A stretch of DNA of 62,000 nt. Origin: Symsagittifera roscoffensis. Its lineage: Eukaryota; Xenacoelomorpha; Acoela; Convolutidae. Where the stretch lies: NCBI RefSeq assembly GCF_963678635.1, contig NC_087063.1, positions 56,612,759 to 56,674,758 on the forward strand, read 5' to 3'. A program made the position numbers and the translations under genes. Positions 10,470-21,810 of this stretch are shown piece after piece (position 1 is the stretch's first letter; every line of letters begins with the position of its first letter). The notes beneath the pieces are model-generated. The model did no database searches. It was not told the origin of the DNA and was given only the letters and a program-made list of their open reading frames with translations.

Positions 10470-11335
10470 TCCTTTCACTGAAAGTTGTCTGCCCTGCACA
10501 TCTAGCACATGTGCTGCCAGATCGGCTTCGCAACCTATGTGGACCGCATCCTGTTCAAGCATTGCATTGTGTCCATTTCGTCGCACCTTCAGCTCTTCTT
10601 GGCCAATATACATCCGACCTACCTGATCACTCGCATCAGTTACGTGAGCTTTTGTGTAGATATTGATATCGTCCACATCCATCAGAATCGGACATGGGCC
10701 ATGGACCTTGATGTAATGTCCATCCACTCTTATCAGCCTCGGACCTCATGTCGTGAGCAGCGCTCGCACTGCCCTGGAGTCCAGCTTGGGATCTTCCTCC
10801 CTCAGGTAGTCTGCATAAATGTCCAGGTGGACTAGTGTAATCTCGGATGGTTCACTCAAGTTCTTGACCACCTGGTGTCCCGCGACTGAGATAATGGACA
10901 TTATCTTCGTCCCTTCTTTCGTCAATCTGAAAGTCCACAAGAAATGACATTCAGTTTTAGTCCCTGCTTTCTGGGTTCCTGTTTATCCTCTTCTTCCGTC
11001 GTTTTACTCAGAATGTTACACTTTTCCCGAAGATCTGTGCTTTCCAGTTCCGAGATTACCCATTGCTCCACTTCTTTCGTGGCTAGCTCCTGTTTGACAT
11101 TCTGTAACGCTGTCCTTGCCGCCAAACCATAATCTACTCAGAGTGGGCCGGCCACCTCTGCCTCCAGGTTCGAAGCTACCACCTCGTCAGGCCAGGTCTT
11201 CGCCTTCTTAGTCGTAAAGATGCTCGGTGTCGTCTCTTTTCTCCGAGACTCGGCCTCGTTCATCAGACGTGCTCAACTGGCCTTGAAACCCGAAAGCGCC
11301 TCTTCGTGGCGGGGGTGTTTCGCGTCCGCCACTGC
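10470..11335 (-). pseudogene. Gag-protease connector of copy A
   Basis: Fragmented coding sequence between the zinc knuckle and the protease. It includes a charged segment with coiled-coil character at 10922-11125 (begins MAARTALQNV) and short fragments at 10746-10940 and 10419-10727. The last carries the segment leading into the protease (VLDVQGRQLSV). Copy B lacks all of it, having joined the knuckle directly to the post-active-site part of the protease. No separate domain is recognised. It could be a nucleocapsid tail or a linker that is cleaved out. Confidence 0.5.
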
Positions 11336-13098
11336 ATCCCAAAACTGAGTGCAGTCCGACTTGAAGTGTCCCTCCAAATTACAGAAGAAGCACCTCGGTC
11401 CATATTTCATGATGAGCCCTCTAACGTACTCTTCGTGGTCCTCGTCGGTTGCAGCCGTCTGACTCGTCTTTGTATGATTTCGGCTTCTTCAATGTCCTTC
11501 TTGACCTCTCTCCTCTCTCGGTTGACTTCGAGAGCTTGGTGATGAATGTTTCGAGGGATCTATTCAGAGGTTCAAACATCGAGGCATACATCGTTGTGTC
11601 CTGCGAGACCGTAGTCAGATCTGGCACTGACCTGACTTGTGGCACAGTGGGCAACCTTGTCTCCGGGGTAGCATCTGCTTCCGGCGGGACTGGATTCGTC
11701 CAGCTAGGCCTCGAGGGGGCTGCCCTGGGCCGCTACATATTCCTAGATTCGTAGTTCGTTCTCGAACTTTGCTGGGCTCCGGCATAGCTGCCTGTACCAT
11801 CTCCATCATTCGACTGGCGTGAGCGCTCCCTTGGGTTGCAACGCTTCTCCCGATTGCTCCCATTTAAGATCTCGTCAAGCTTCCGCATCAGTAGGTCAGA
11901 TTTGGCCTCTAACCTTCTTTCCAGGCTAGTCACCGTATGAGCGTAGGTATTGTTATGATCATTCAACAATCGCTCGATCTCTTTTGTCAACCTAGCCTCT
12001 CTTTCCTCTGACTCTCTTTTCTCTTGTTTGCCTGTGCCCAGCTCTTCGCCAGGCATTGATCGGTGTTGCGAATCAATTGAGCCTGATCAACTCTCGCCTG
12101 CGACTTCATGTGCGTCAGTTCATCTCTCAAATTCTCTTGACCCTGGTGAGCTCTCTCGTCAACTGGATCTATTGTTTTAGTCATGTCCCGTCTCAGTTCA
12201 TCCAGACCAGTCATTATGCCAGCAAACATGGCACTGATATCTTCAGCTGCCCCCAATGGCGGGGTTAGCCCCAGAGAAGATGAGGTCAACTGCGGTTGCA
12301 GCCTGGTACTTGATGACGCGCCGCCCTTTTGCTTGCCCATCGACATCATCAACCTGTCGAACGTTGAGGACGCTCCCATCGTTATCCCATCTGACATGGG
12401 CCTGGTCGGCGAGGCGGACGACGCCTTCCTGCTCATGTCGTTCCTTGGGCACGGCGTGAAGTTCACATCCGGATGGGTTATCTCCGGATGGTCATAACTG
12501 GAAGTTACTTCAGTTCGTAGTGACGCCATGCGCTCATCGTACAAAGACTTCTAACTTTTCTTGGCCTTCGAACCCGTTTGTTCTTCACTCGGGCTTATAC
12601 TCGACATCATCGCGTTCTTGCTCTACTTGGCTAGAGGTGAGTGGGTATTGGCTGGACTTGAAAGTTCTTTTCTCCACTTAGGACTCTTAGTCTCCAATTT
12701 GGACCTTCCCCTGAATAATACTTCCTCTCGCGACTCGACCTCGGAACGCTCCGAGGCCTCCTCCGTCCTGTCGACTTACTCCCGTTCGAGGTCTTCGCTC
12801 GGCTCAAAGTCGGGTCGAATAAGCGTTCGTTCCCCTTCGTTAAAAGGGTCCACAAGCAACTCGATCGCCGGCCCGGCCTTGGCGCTCCGCCCTTGATCGC
12901 CATCTAGGTTCTTCTCGATCCTTAGTTTCATTTCGCTCGCTGAAAGATCAGCTTGACTTTCCGTCGACTCGTTTCAGCAAAAACGTCGGAAGCGCTGCTA
13001 AACGAAGATTGGCTACGCCTAGTTTTAAATTTTTGCGTGCTTCCCTTGCTCAGTCTGGGAATCTTAGTAGTCGATCCTAACGAGTCCCTATGCTGCAT
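11336..13098 (-). pseudogene. gag: Gag of copy A, capsid deleted
   Basis: The start is set at ATG 13098, whose N-terminus (basic, Ser-rich, MQHRDSLG...) aligns with B's Gag start at 37655. Fragments follow in shifting frames: 12631-12903 with SGE motifs, 11987-12544 (Ser/Pro-rich then helical), 11733-12056 (Glu/Arg/Lys-rich coiled coil) and 11421-11654 (containing FEPLNRSLETF). After the phrase YKDESDGC the sequence jumps straight to a CCHC zinc knuckle (CFFCNLEGHFKSDC, 11351-11392). The whole capsid region present in B (about 690 bases) and the first zinc knuckle are therefore missing. The Gag precursor should assemble particles and bind RNA in the cytoplasm; this copy cannot. Confidence 0.75.
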
Positions 13099-13504
13099 TT
13101 TTTGTAATAAACAGCACAAATTAATGGCAATGCATACGTACCGCAAACAAGTTCAAGTTAAATTACTTAACGCTGCATACTCGATCTCGTAAGTATCAAA
13201 AATGTCTCTTGGAGTTCTCAATGATAATATTAGTGACTCAGCTAAAGTTATACACAGGGCCTACTCAGTAGTGATATAATGCTAAGTCAACCCCGTTGTA
13301 TATTATAACAGTATCACAAAATTTTCACAAGATATAATAAACACACAAAACACAATTGATAATCAGATAAGAATATCCTAAAGGTGACAGCGACCTTTCG
13401 TCAGTATCAATTTACCGCCACACTCTTATCAAGTCACTGCTCCATAAAAAGCAAACAATCTTTTGTAAAAAACAGTGATGATTCAGGAATAGATAAATAA
13501 AACT

Positions 13505-13865
13505 TAGTCTTAAAAAAAAGACTTCCCTCGATCGGAACACTCCAAAAGAACGAAGTCTAGGACACAGTCTTCTCAAGTGAGTGTGTATTTGCCTAATACA
13601 CCCACCGAGGTCTTCTTTTAGGTGTCCTGCGATTGCCCGAGCTGTCCTACTAAGTAGCTCAAGGCAACTCTGATCGAAAAATTTCTAAAGTCTATGAAAA
13701 AGCTCCCCAACACCCGGAACGCTCCAAGTGCACGAGAGCTGGGAACAACTTTTCTTCGCAAGTGAGTGTGTATCTGCCTAATACACTCACCGAGGTCTTC
13801 TTCTATGTGTTCCCGGATTTCCCGAGCTTTCCTATTAAGTAGCTCAAGGCAACCACACAAAACCA
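13505..13865 (-). repeat. Tandemly duplicated leader segment with hairpin (copy A)
   Basis: Two diverged repeats of about 180 bases (about 13505-13675 and 13690-13865) share AGTGAGTGTGTAT, the CACCGAGGTCTTCTT block and the hairpin arms GAGCT and AGCTC. The first repeat has a two-part stem, TTGCC plus GAGCT pairing with AGCTC plus GGCAA (13633-13667). Copy B has one related unit near 37985-38155 with a stronger stem. It lies just upstream of gag, so a role in packaging, dimerisation or translation is possible but inferred. Confidence 0.7.
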
Positions 13866-13885
13866 AAATCACAGTAAAAAAAAAT

Positions 13886-13916
13886 TGGATCGGGTACTTC
13901 TGATACACCCGATCCA
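13886..13916 (-). promoter_or_regulatory. 10-bp perfect hairpin followed by T-run (copy A leader)
   Basis: TGGATCGGGT and ACCCGATCCA form a perfect 10-bp stem with an 11-base loop. On the minus strand it is followed by TTTT and further T residues. Function unknown; it could be part of the leader structure or a terminator-like signal. Confidence 0.55.
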
Positions 13917-14089
13917 GAATCCAAAGTTGATCACGAATTTCAGGGTCAAATGGGCTCCTGTGATCCTAATATGCACGCCCGTTGTTAGTTGACTTTTATC
14001 CCAACCCTAAATGGATATTTCCCGTTTCTCAAATTGCCCCAGAAAGTTTCCCTAAGTTTTCAATAAGGAGGGTTGCTAAGAGGTTAAAG

Positions 14090-15300
14090 TCACTCCGGAG
14101 GGTAACTTCGGAGGGTTGTTAAGACACTTAGCCTACTTCGGAGGGTTACTTCGGAGGGTACCTTAGTCACCCAAGAGATTTCGGAGGGTCCCCTTTAACT
14201 CACTAAGGAGGGTCATTAAGAGGCTTAATGTGCTCCGGAGGCTTACTTCGGAGGGTTCTTCCAAAATTTTCAACTAGGCTTCCAACTAGGTCTTCAACTA
14301 GCTTCAGGAAGCGTCAAAATAAGCTAAATTCTCTATGGGGGGTTGTTTTAATTTCTTTGGAGGGTCTCGTGGAAAATTTCCATTAAGGAGGGTTGCTAAG
14401 GGGTTTAAGTCACTCCGGAGGGTTACTTCGGAGGGTTCCCCAAAAATCAAGAAAACGGGTTATTATGCCGCGGTAAAGTTCCCGAAAGCGATCCTCCTGA
14501 CTTAAAACCAGGTTGGCTGACACGGTCAACCTTCCCAGTAGGATAAAAAGGTGTTTTTACAAAAATTTTCTGCCGCTCGGAGGGTTACCTATAATTTGGA
14601 CCCTCCGAACCAACAAATTCTAAAAAAAAAAATTTTTCCAATATTATCAACCCAAAACTGGTTGCGGTCCGGAAAGTTGGTTAAAAACGTCGACTTATGG
14701 TACTAAAATTATCTCGATTTGGCCAATAAATATCAAATTTGGACCCTCCGATTCCTTCCTTTTCCAATCCTTCAGTCGTTAGCTCTATCCACGGAGCTAA
14801 TCGGAGGGTTACTCAAGAATTTTTCTGGCAACCGATCATGTTATGCTAGCACGCTCCTAACACAAAAAAATGTATTGCTGTAACTCTAAAAACTCAAAAA
14901 CTCGATCCCCAAAACAGATTGACAAAATTTAGAAATTGATCAAAATTTTGATCGAAAAATTTTCGTTTTTTCTAATTTCCAATGAGTCCTTCCTCACGCG
15001 GTTTGTTTAGTCAGGGGGATAGAACTACTTAGCTACTCCCTACATAAAAGTTTTTTGCTCTTCAGAATAGCTCGGATATCCAAAAATTTGGGGGTCTATA
15101 GTTTGGTCGAAAATCGGTAATTTTGGACACGATTTGGGTGTTTCCTGGGTCTAAATAGGAGATAGGTAATATATAATACGGATAATAACCTATTAGTAGT
15201 CATTAATGAATTTTACTATACCCTCCTTTGCACCAAAATACCCGAATTAAGACGCTTAACTCGGAAAATTGTGATCGACGGAGGGTACAATCGGACCACG
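14090..15300. repeat. CGGAGGGT motif array (A LTR/leader)
   Basis: Many copies of (TT)CGGAGGGT, often as CTCCGGAGGGT, which contains the palindrome TCCGGA. They lie mostly in plus orientation from 14.09 to 14.45 kb and include opposite-orientation copies near 14.6 and 14.74 kb. In B the matching motif is mostly in the other orientation. Confidence 0.65.
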
Positions 15301-17212
15301 CCAATCGTGCCCCCCGCCACTCAAGTTTTATTGAAATAGTCCCCGAACGATACTAAAATTGTTTCAACGATACCCAACAGTCGTTTTGGATGTTGTCCTT
15401 GATGTCCCGGTTGAGTGTGGAACACGTCGGTCAGCTTGCCACTCTACCCTCCGGTCACCGGCAAAATCACCATTAACGTGCTTAAATACTCAAATTACAC
15501 TCAATGGAGGGTACCCAACCCCTCACCAAAACACACAATCTTTCTATCAGATATATATATATCAGATATATATTTATATATATCAATCTGAAACAACAAC
15601 AAACAGGAAGGTCAGATCACATCTCGTCCAGAAATAACATAATTAACTGTCACATTATGTTTTTTTTTACTGTTTTTGTTCTTTTTTGGATTTTTTAACT
15701 GTTTTTTTGTACTTTTTTGTTTTCAAGTAAATATATTTTTGACTTTTTCTTGGTTTTACACTATTTTTGTTTGGTTTTACGCTTTCTTTTTAATTGTTTT
15801 TGGTCCTGGGACCTCGGGACAAGCGGGCTCTAGATTTCCCACCTAACCCTCCGGCCCCGGAATTTTCGGTCTCAACTAAGTTAAAAAGCTAAATAGTACT
15901 AGGCGGAGGGTACGGACCCTCCCCCTAGTACAATAATGGTCATTAAGGCCTCTAACTCGGGCATACGCCCGGAGCGGAGAGTTCGCCGCTGAAACGTTTG
16001 CTGATCATGATGGTCTCGTGACTTTAACAGGCCCACCCAGGAGCGCCATAAAAACGTCTATGTAACATTCGCCCAACTACTACACAGCGACGGAGCGTAG
16101 AAAAAGTACCTATTAACGACTGGCAGGCGTCAGTTACCTTAATTCTACTCGTTTTTCACCGTCTCGACGTTGCCAGTTATTTTTCTGGTCTGTTTAGGGT
16201 TAATTAAAAAGTTACTATTTTAGGCCATCAGTGAAACGACATTTGATCAGCTTTCGTTTACATGCGAACACAACCACATAGCTGAGTCTCGGATCCTCAA
16301 ACTACGTGATTACTATTAAAAACACGGCTCGAATACCCTATTTTAATATGTTTTTGGTGACAGTTCTATATTAAATCCATTGGAGATGGATTGACCCTTT
16401 CCTCTTTCTAGCTACTCAAATTCTAAAACATCAAACAAAACCGGTTTCAATTCAAAGTTCTATGGAATCAGAGTAGCTAAAAACTTAGTTTACTACAATC
16501 TTTCACCATATATCAGTCTATGGGGGACCAAGCCTCCGCTTCCGTTTTTCCTCGAGATAACGTCATTATCTCTCCCAATTCGTGGCACGGGAGGGTACTG
16601 CTCTCCACCACTTCCCCACTGAAGCCTCTTTCCCCACTACCTTCTTCCGCTAAGGGTCTTATCGTGCGTGATCGTCACGATAAGAGGCTTCGTTTTTCTG
16701 TGTTCACGTGCGACTGTTTTCCACTATTTTTGCTGTTGTTCTTCTTTTCTCAACTTTTCGGTCAAAATGGCCGTTTTTTGTATTTCTGAGAAAATTCCAC
16801 TTGACAATCGAATATTTTAAATTAGAAATTTTTAGAATTTCTCTACCCTCCTTTGCAGCACTTTTTCGTTGTGAAGGCCTTTTTTCTCTTATTCGTGCTC
16901 CGCCGCAAGGTTGCGCAGTGCCAATCTGGCAGAATGGCACAACTTTATATGGATGTGAATTTTGGGTTGTAGATAAACGTAAGTCTGTTGCAAACTTCTG
17001 TAAATGACCACTGGCACTGTATCTTGAGCAACACTCGGTATTCTGGGGACTCACTGGCTGTAACAATCGCCCGGAAAGTACATATCGACGGAAAATAAAG
17101 CTTCGACCAGAACGCTCAAATTAACTTAATTACATGCAGAAATAGTGAGCTCATGGCTGGGTCTCAGTATCCCCAGACCACGAGGTCACTCCTAAAAACA
17201 CTGCTCCCACTA

Positions 17213-17218
17213 TTTATT
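17213..17218 (-). promoter_or_regulatory. AATAAA poly(A) signal in B 3' LTR
   Basis: Counterpart of the 5' LTR signal, at the same distance from the TATA-like box. Confidence 0.4.
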
Positions 17219-17368
17219 GAATTATTATTGTTTTTGCTCAGTAGATAAAAATCATCATCTCCATCGAAGATGGATCAACCCTTCCCCCCAACTCCTAGCT
17301 TCTGATCCTTGCAAAATGAATTCAGATGTTAATTAAATTCAACTCAGGACATAGTAGGGAAGCTAAAA

Positions 17369-17380
17369 GTTTATATAAAA
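17369..17380 (-). promoter_or_regulatory. TATA-like box in B 3' LTR
   Basis: The minus strand reads TTTTATATAAAC, about 470 bases inside the LTR start at 17846. It matches the 5' LTR box in position and largely in sequence. Confidence 0.45.
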
Positions 17381-17493
17381 CAGTTCCAGTCCAAATCCCG
17401 AGACCCCTCCGGATTCTTGAATCCGGCGAAATAAGACTCTTATTCTCCTTCCGTAAGGCCGTCTTACACTCTTCACCGTTGTTCGCAACGGCC

Positions 17494-17525
17494 TTGCAAC
17501 TATTGTAGCGGCACAATAGTTGCAA
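17494..17525. repeat. 13-bp inverted repeat in LTR (3' copy)
   Basis: TTGCAACTATTGT, spacer AGCGGC, ACAATAGTTGCAA: a perfect 13-bp inverted repeat. It is conserved in the 5' LTR at 41176-41207. Just downstream on the minus strand, near 17409-17426, is an 8-bp palindromic pair CCGGATTC and GAATCCGG with a two-base loop. Confidence 0.85.
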
Positions 17526-17846
17526 CTCGGAGCGGGCTCTGCTTCGTCTGCTTTTTCTTTGATTCCGACCCTCAATTTTTTCATTGTTGTCGTCGTCGCA
17601 ACTAATGTTGATGTGTCAATATTTCGGTTTTTCTCCAAAATGGCTGTTTTTGACGTTTCTTAAAATTATTACGTCATCATTTCGTATTTTTAAAATTTGG
17701 GAATTTCCAAATCCTTCAGCCCTCTAGATTTGTCCAATTGTTCGCATAATGCTCCTATTCCCTCAAAACCGCCAATTCGGAAGATTTGCTGCTAAAAACT
17801 CGAAATGCTGCATCTGCGTTTTTGTCCATTCTGGTCGAATGTCACA

Positions 17847-18679
17847 TAATCCCCGGACAGCCCGGTCAATGTCTCCATTGAGTCTCGCAATATTCGTAAA
17901 ATTGGTACAGTGTCATCGAACAGAATTTACAAAATGCACGAACTTACCTTTATCTACGTCATATCGACTGACTGCAGAATATAAATGGCATCATACTACA
18001 TTGATATAGCCTTCTAAGTTTTCTCACTAATCTGCACCTTGAGGATATGACCTAAGACAAAACATTTTTTCTGACTTCCAACGTCAATGCCCTGAATTAA
18101 ACCTTTTTCTCCTAGGTTTTTAAAAAGTGTTAGTTTGCAGGACAGTCCTGCCAACCAACAAGCTAAAATTATCCTACTATGCTTCTTCCCTTCGGGAATT
18201 TTAGTTGATAATGTCCTGAATATTAAAATTAAGAAACTCTGTGGGTAGAAAGAACAATGAAACAATCTCCCTCTTCAGGAGATTACCCAAGCCTTTCATG
18301 TCACCACAAAGTGATCAGTTCTCCTAGTTGATTAAAAAAAGTCATGCAGGCTGGAATATTTAAATATACTCTTTACTCAAGTCTTTCTAAATAAATAGTA
18401 AGTGTCTCTAAAGCCACTAACTAATATCAAATAGCAAATTTATAAATGCAACAAATTCTTTAATGATCAAAACTCAACTAAATGTTTCAGTTTTCAATTA
18501 CAACTTGGTTGCCTAGTTTCTCACTTGAGTTTTCGTCACACACATAAAACAATTCTGAGTTTTAAATTCTTCTCTTTTGTCATCTCTTTGTTTTCTTCTT
18601 TTTTCGTCGTTTAGAAGTTCTAAAACTTCTAAATTTTTCTAATTTCGTCTCTTTTTGCATCTTGTTTTTCGGCCATTTG
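17847..18679 (-). other. 3' untranslated tail of copy B before the 3' LTR
   Basis: AT-rich, no convincing frame. A polypurine tract is expected next to the LTR; the minus strand there reads GTCCGGGGATTA before TGTGACATT, which is only a weak candidate. Nothing else recognised. Confidence 0.4.
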
Positions 18680-19949
18680 TCAATGCTCCATCTCCTCCTC
18701 CTCCTGTGACACTGACTCTGCAGTTTCAGTTTCTGTGCCTTGCAACACATCGTTAGCTATTCTGACGCTGTTGGAAGCAGTCCTCCAACACTTCTGCTCT
18801 TCTACCCTCTGTTTACAACAAGGTAGGTGATCCACGTTAGATTCTCTGTTCCGGCAGAAGCTGTTGTGGAGGCACAAGGTCACGTTTCTCTCCAAATCTT
18901 CCTTCAACATTTTCTTTTCCACTACGTTCACTTGTCCTGGAAATTCTATTCACCGCAGTGGTCACTGCATTCCGATGAGTCACGAAAGCTCGCTTGAAAG
19001 CTCCTGCCCCAATAACTAGCTGATACCCACTGTACACTCTACCGTGCTTCGACATATGCTTCTTGACATATTCGTACATCCATGCAGTCATATTGGCTCT
19101 AAACCATGGCATCAGTCGTCTCCTTGCCCATATCTTTTTTACTTCCATCGGAATGTTCAGAATCTTGCACATTGTTTCAAAAAGATCTAAGTCTTTTAGA
19201 CAATCCAATTTCTGCAATTGTTCTCTCGTTGGTGCCTCCTGTCTATTGTTCTCCCTCACATGAGCTTCCAGCCATCGTTTCGCCATCATAACTCCCACTA
19301 TCACTATTGTTATGGGCCGTGATGAGTCTGGTAAACCCATGGAGAGCAGCTCTCCAGAGTCCCAGATCAACACCAGATTACTACGCTCGGGATACCACCA
19401 TGTTTGTAGCAAGCAATGGCAGGGAAAGTCATCAAGTGTCAACATGATGCTCCTCCAATTACGCTTTCCCGAAGCTTCCAGTAATGCTTCCACTTCCATC
19501 ATCACTCGGTGGACTTCATCATTCTCATCTACTGCATTGTAATCTGTGACAGTTGATCCTCTCTGTTTCTGTCTCTCGAAGTCACTGAAGTTCCCGCTCA
19601 CATATCCCATGAACTTCTTTCCTAATATTGACTCCAATTCTTCTTTGGTTCTCTCTGGAACTGCTGAGAACATCTTACATAGCAACTCGTATGACTTCTC
19701 GGACATTCTCACACACTTCGGCACTGAGAAGGCTTGATCCACAATCGTTCTTGTACTCTTCACGTCCACAGCTACGAAATGTACAGGGTATCTGCTCTTG
19801 CACATTGGAGCCAATGTTGAACCCACCAAATATCGTGCTGCTGATGGCCTACAATAAGTTTCACTGTGTCGGATGTTCATTTCCGTCTCGATCGCTTCCC
19901 TCCATTTTCCTATGTACTTTTGCTCAGTTTGCAAAACTCCTGGGAACAC
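18680..19949 (-). pseudogene. Accessory coding segment 4, unrecognised (3'-most ORF of element B)
   Basis: The main frame 18837-19949 is 370 residues (MFPGVLQTEQKYIGKWREAIE...) and continues upstream across a single TAG at about 19987. It has a strand-rich centre (SRYPVHFVAVDVKST; RSNLVLIWDSGELLSMG; PITIVIVGVMMAKRWLE) and a helical C-terminus. A second frame (18680-18931) overlaps the end and finishes with an acidic tail (SVSQEEEEMEH), so the true C-terminus is uncertain. The LIWDSGE and ITIVIVG strands faintly resemble an SGNH core, but I do not claim this. No family recognised. Confidence 0.5.
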
Positions 19950-20212
19950 TTCTACACTGATGGCAGTGAGAATCTCATGTTTCTATTTTAGATTTAATAG
20001 TGACTCTAAGGAACCAAACATGCTGTAGAATCCTAGTTCAGTCACTAGGTTCACCTCGGTTCCTCAATGGCAATCTGCGATCAATTCTATTTCCGTCCTT
20101 GCTTTCATCACAACGTTCTCAAACAATATCGTCAACTGCTTGTGTTGTCTCTCTATGGTTTTCACGCAATCCAGACTTCCACAAACGTGACCTTCCAGTC
20201 CACAGACTTCTG

Positions 20213-21002
20213 CTAGACAGTTACCAGGTTTGACCCAGTCTTCTGGTCCCCGTTGCTCCTAGAGGATGTTGTCATCACATTATATATGATGTTTAGGTCA
20301 CGCAGGTTACAGTCTGCGTTTAGTTCCCTCTGCACGTCTTGTGTCGCTCGTAGTATCGAGTCAGCATTGGGACAAGGACACCATGATGGTCTCATCAGTT
20401 CCCACACTACCATCAAGCTCGTTCTCAGTAATTCATCTGAGAATCCCAACCCAAACTCCACTCTTTTGTCGGATTTTGGTACGGAAGGTGCAGTCACCTC
20501 TTCTTCCAAGACCAGTTCCAATTTGGTCTGCGGATTATTAGCGCTCTTAATAGTTACAATTCTCGACGTCCAGAATCTTAGCATTACTGCCTGCTCGTAA
20601 TCAAAGAACCAATCGCGTATTACTTCACTCAGGAAAGGGTTGTACGCTATCCCTATGATTCCGGACACGTAGCTGTATGACTTCTTTCTGATCGGCCCAC
20701 AGTACTCAATGGACTTCGGTAATTCTCCCATAGTCTTTAGTGAGTCTCAGCTCCTTGTTTGAGAATCTCATGATCTCGTCTAATTTTCTCATGGGTTCTA
20801 GTTCTTCAGGTTCTTTCATGTTCACCCTCATTGGCTTGCTATGATGCATATCCAGCAGTGCTAGCAAGAGTAAGGCTTTTGTTCGTTCATCGCCCTCCCT
20901 TAGCATCTTGACACAGGTGTTCAATGCTGGCACTGAAATCTGCTCTATCAGGAATCGAATGAAACAGAGAGCGTCTCTCCGTTTCGCGCACGCTACTGCC
21001 AT
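20213..21002 (-). pseudogene. Accessory coding segment 3, unrecognised
   Basis: Two frames, 20706-21002 (MAVACAKRRDALCFIRFLIEQ, helical) and 20213-20731 (MGELPKSIEYCGPIRKKSYSYV), overlap by 26 bases and most likely represent one protein split by a frameshift. The second contains IIGIAYNPFLSEVIRDWFF and an acidic patch (LELVLEEEV). They continue the preceding segment. No recognisable domain and no membrane segment. Confidence 0.45.
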
Positions 21003-21799
21003 TCCTCCCTCAGGTTCGTCATCAGGAATACTTTTTCTTCTTTTGACCTTTTCCTTTCTTCTGAGTCATATTCCCCGCGAGTTATGCCCATCATGCACCA
21101 GGCGAACCTTAGTTGTAATTCGGTTCTCACGTAAGGTACTGCCATGAGAGCGTGTATTCTCGGCGTAGTCCTCATTTCCTCTTCAAAGTACCTCAACACC
21201 ACTGCTTTCCATGGAAGGCTCAATAATGGCTCGATCGTTTCCGCCTCGATCTCAGACGACGCTAGAGTCCCGTACGCCTTCTGCTTGAGGGTGGTGCCTT
21301 GCAACATCGTTTCCAGATATTCTTCCATGGCACTCTTGTCTTCCAGAGCCATCACATACCCTCTAGCCGAGTTTCGGTATTCCAACATCTCCATGTATCC
21401 ACCGGCGGGTTTATCTATTGATACAGTCTCCGACACTGTCAGTCGGTTGTACACCACTGGCACTAGTTGTTCTGCGACACTTCCCTTTCCGTGGTTGATG
21501 GAAGATGGTTTAAAGTCTTTCACGGTACTTTCTCCACATTGGCTGAGTATCTCCATTTCCAAGGTTGCTCCAGTCAGAGTGCGGTCACTCCTTTTGTATT
21601 TGTAACCTGTTGACTTTATCCCTGCAATGAGAATGGGTGGCACCATCGCTACATCGGTTAACCTTCTGTCCGTGCCAGGCAATTGATAATCACCTTGTCC
21701 CAAATCCATGGCCTCTTCGACTCGTTTTCGTTTCGCTGAATTGACAGCTTTCATTGATATCTCTGAATCCACCTTTGTTTTTCCTACTCTCCTCGGCAT
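20993..21799 (-). CDS. Accessory coding segment 2, basic N-terminus, unrecognised
   Basis: A frame of about 268 residues from ATG 21799 (MPRRVGKTKVDSEISMK...), with a basic stretch SAKRKRVEEAM that could be a nuclear localisation signal. The middle holds strand-like segments (VPPILIAGIKSTGY, EQLVPVVYNRLTV) and then helices (SAMEEYLETMLQGTTL). Just before it is a stop (TAG 21811), so it may be the start of a separate protein, ORF3. Its end overlaps the next frame by ten bases in ATGGCAGTAG, which suggests a frameshift. No family recognised. Confidence 0.5.
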   Translation of the reverse strand: MPRRVGKTKVDSEISMKAVNSAKRKRVEEAMDLGQGDYQLPGTDRRLTDVAMVPPILIAGIKSTGYKYKRSDRTLTGATLEMEILSQCGESTVKDFKPSSINHGKGSVAEQLVPVVYNRLTVSETVSIDKPAGGYMEMLEYRNSARGYVMALEDKSAMEEYLETMLQGTTLKQKAYGTLASSEIEAETIEPLLSLPWKAVVLRYFEEEMRTTPRIHALMAVPYVRTELQLRFAWCMMGITRGEYDSEERKRSKEEKVFLMTNLREEWQ

Positions 21800-21810
21800 C
21801 ACTTTTTTCT

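Larger units (their letters stand above)
1..17065 (-). mobile_element. Giant Ty3/gypsy-type LTR element, copy A (5' LTR to ORF2; 3' end outside window)
   Basis: Reading leftwards from 17065, the sequence holds an LTR starting TGTTACAGCC, a leader, and gag, protease, RT, RNase H, integrase, macro domain and ORF2 in the same order as copy B. The body is near 50% GC while the DNA right of 41.5 kb is AT-rich. Every coding block is broken by frameshifts, stops or deletions, so the copy is defective. Its LTR abuts a partial copy of B's LTR at 17065/17066, which suggests insertion of A into B's 3' LTR. The 3' end and 3' LTR lie left of position 1. Confidence 0.85.
13099..17065 (-). repeat. 5' LTR plus leader of copy A
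   Basis: This gene-free stretch aligns patchily with 37656-41529. Shared landmarks are the segment containing GCGCCATAAAAAC (16045 and 40595), the phrase ATTAACGTGCTTAAATACTCAAA (15473 and 40066), a CCCTCCGG-rich section and a leader hairpin. Divergence is high, much greater than between the B-type LTR ends. It contains a TA-rich microsatellite at 15549-15590 and many CGGAGGGT motifs at 14.09-15.3 kb. The LTR end and the primer-binding site cannot be placed because A's other LTR is not in the window. Confidence 0.7.
17066..17846 (-). repeat. 3' LTR of copy B, truncated
   Basis: Nearly identical to 40620-41529 apart from a missing segment of about 120 bases (40656-40778). The minus strand starts TGTGACATTCG at 17846, exactly where identity with the 5' LTR stops (GTCACA then TAATCC here, GTCACA then GGCAGG at 41529). 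It carries a TATA-like box, an AATAAA signal and inverted repeats. It stops at 17066, where the diverged LTR of copy A begins. The remainder of this LTR is expected beyond the left end of A. Confidence 0.8.

Noticed and set aside
18837-19949. Third SGNH domain in the last accessory ORF
   Set aside because: Only two strand-like segments (LIWDSGE and ITIVIVG) hint at it. No GDS, GxND or DxxH in the right order.
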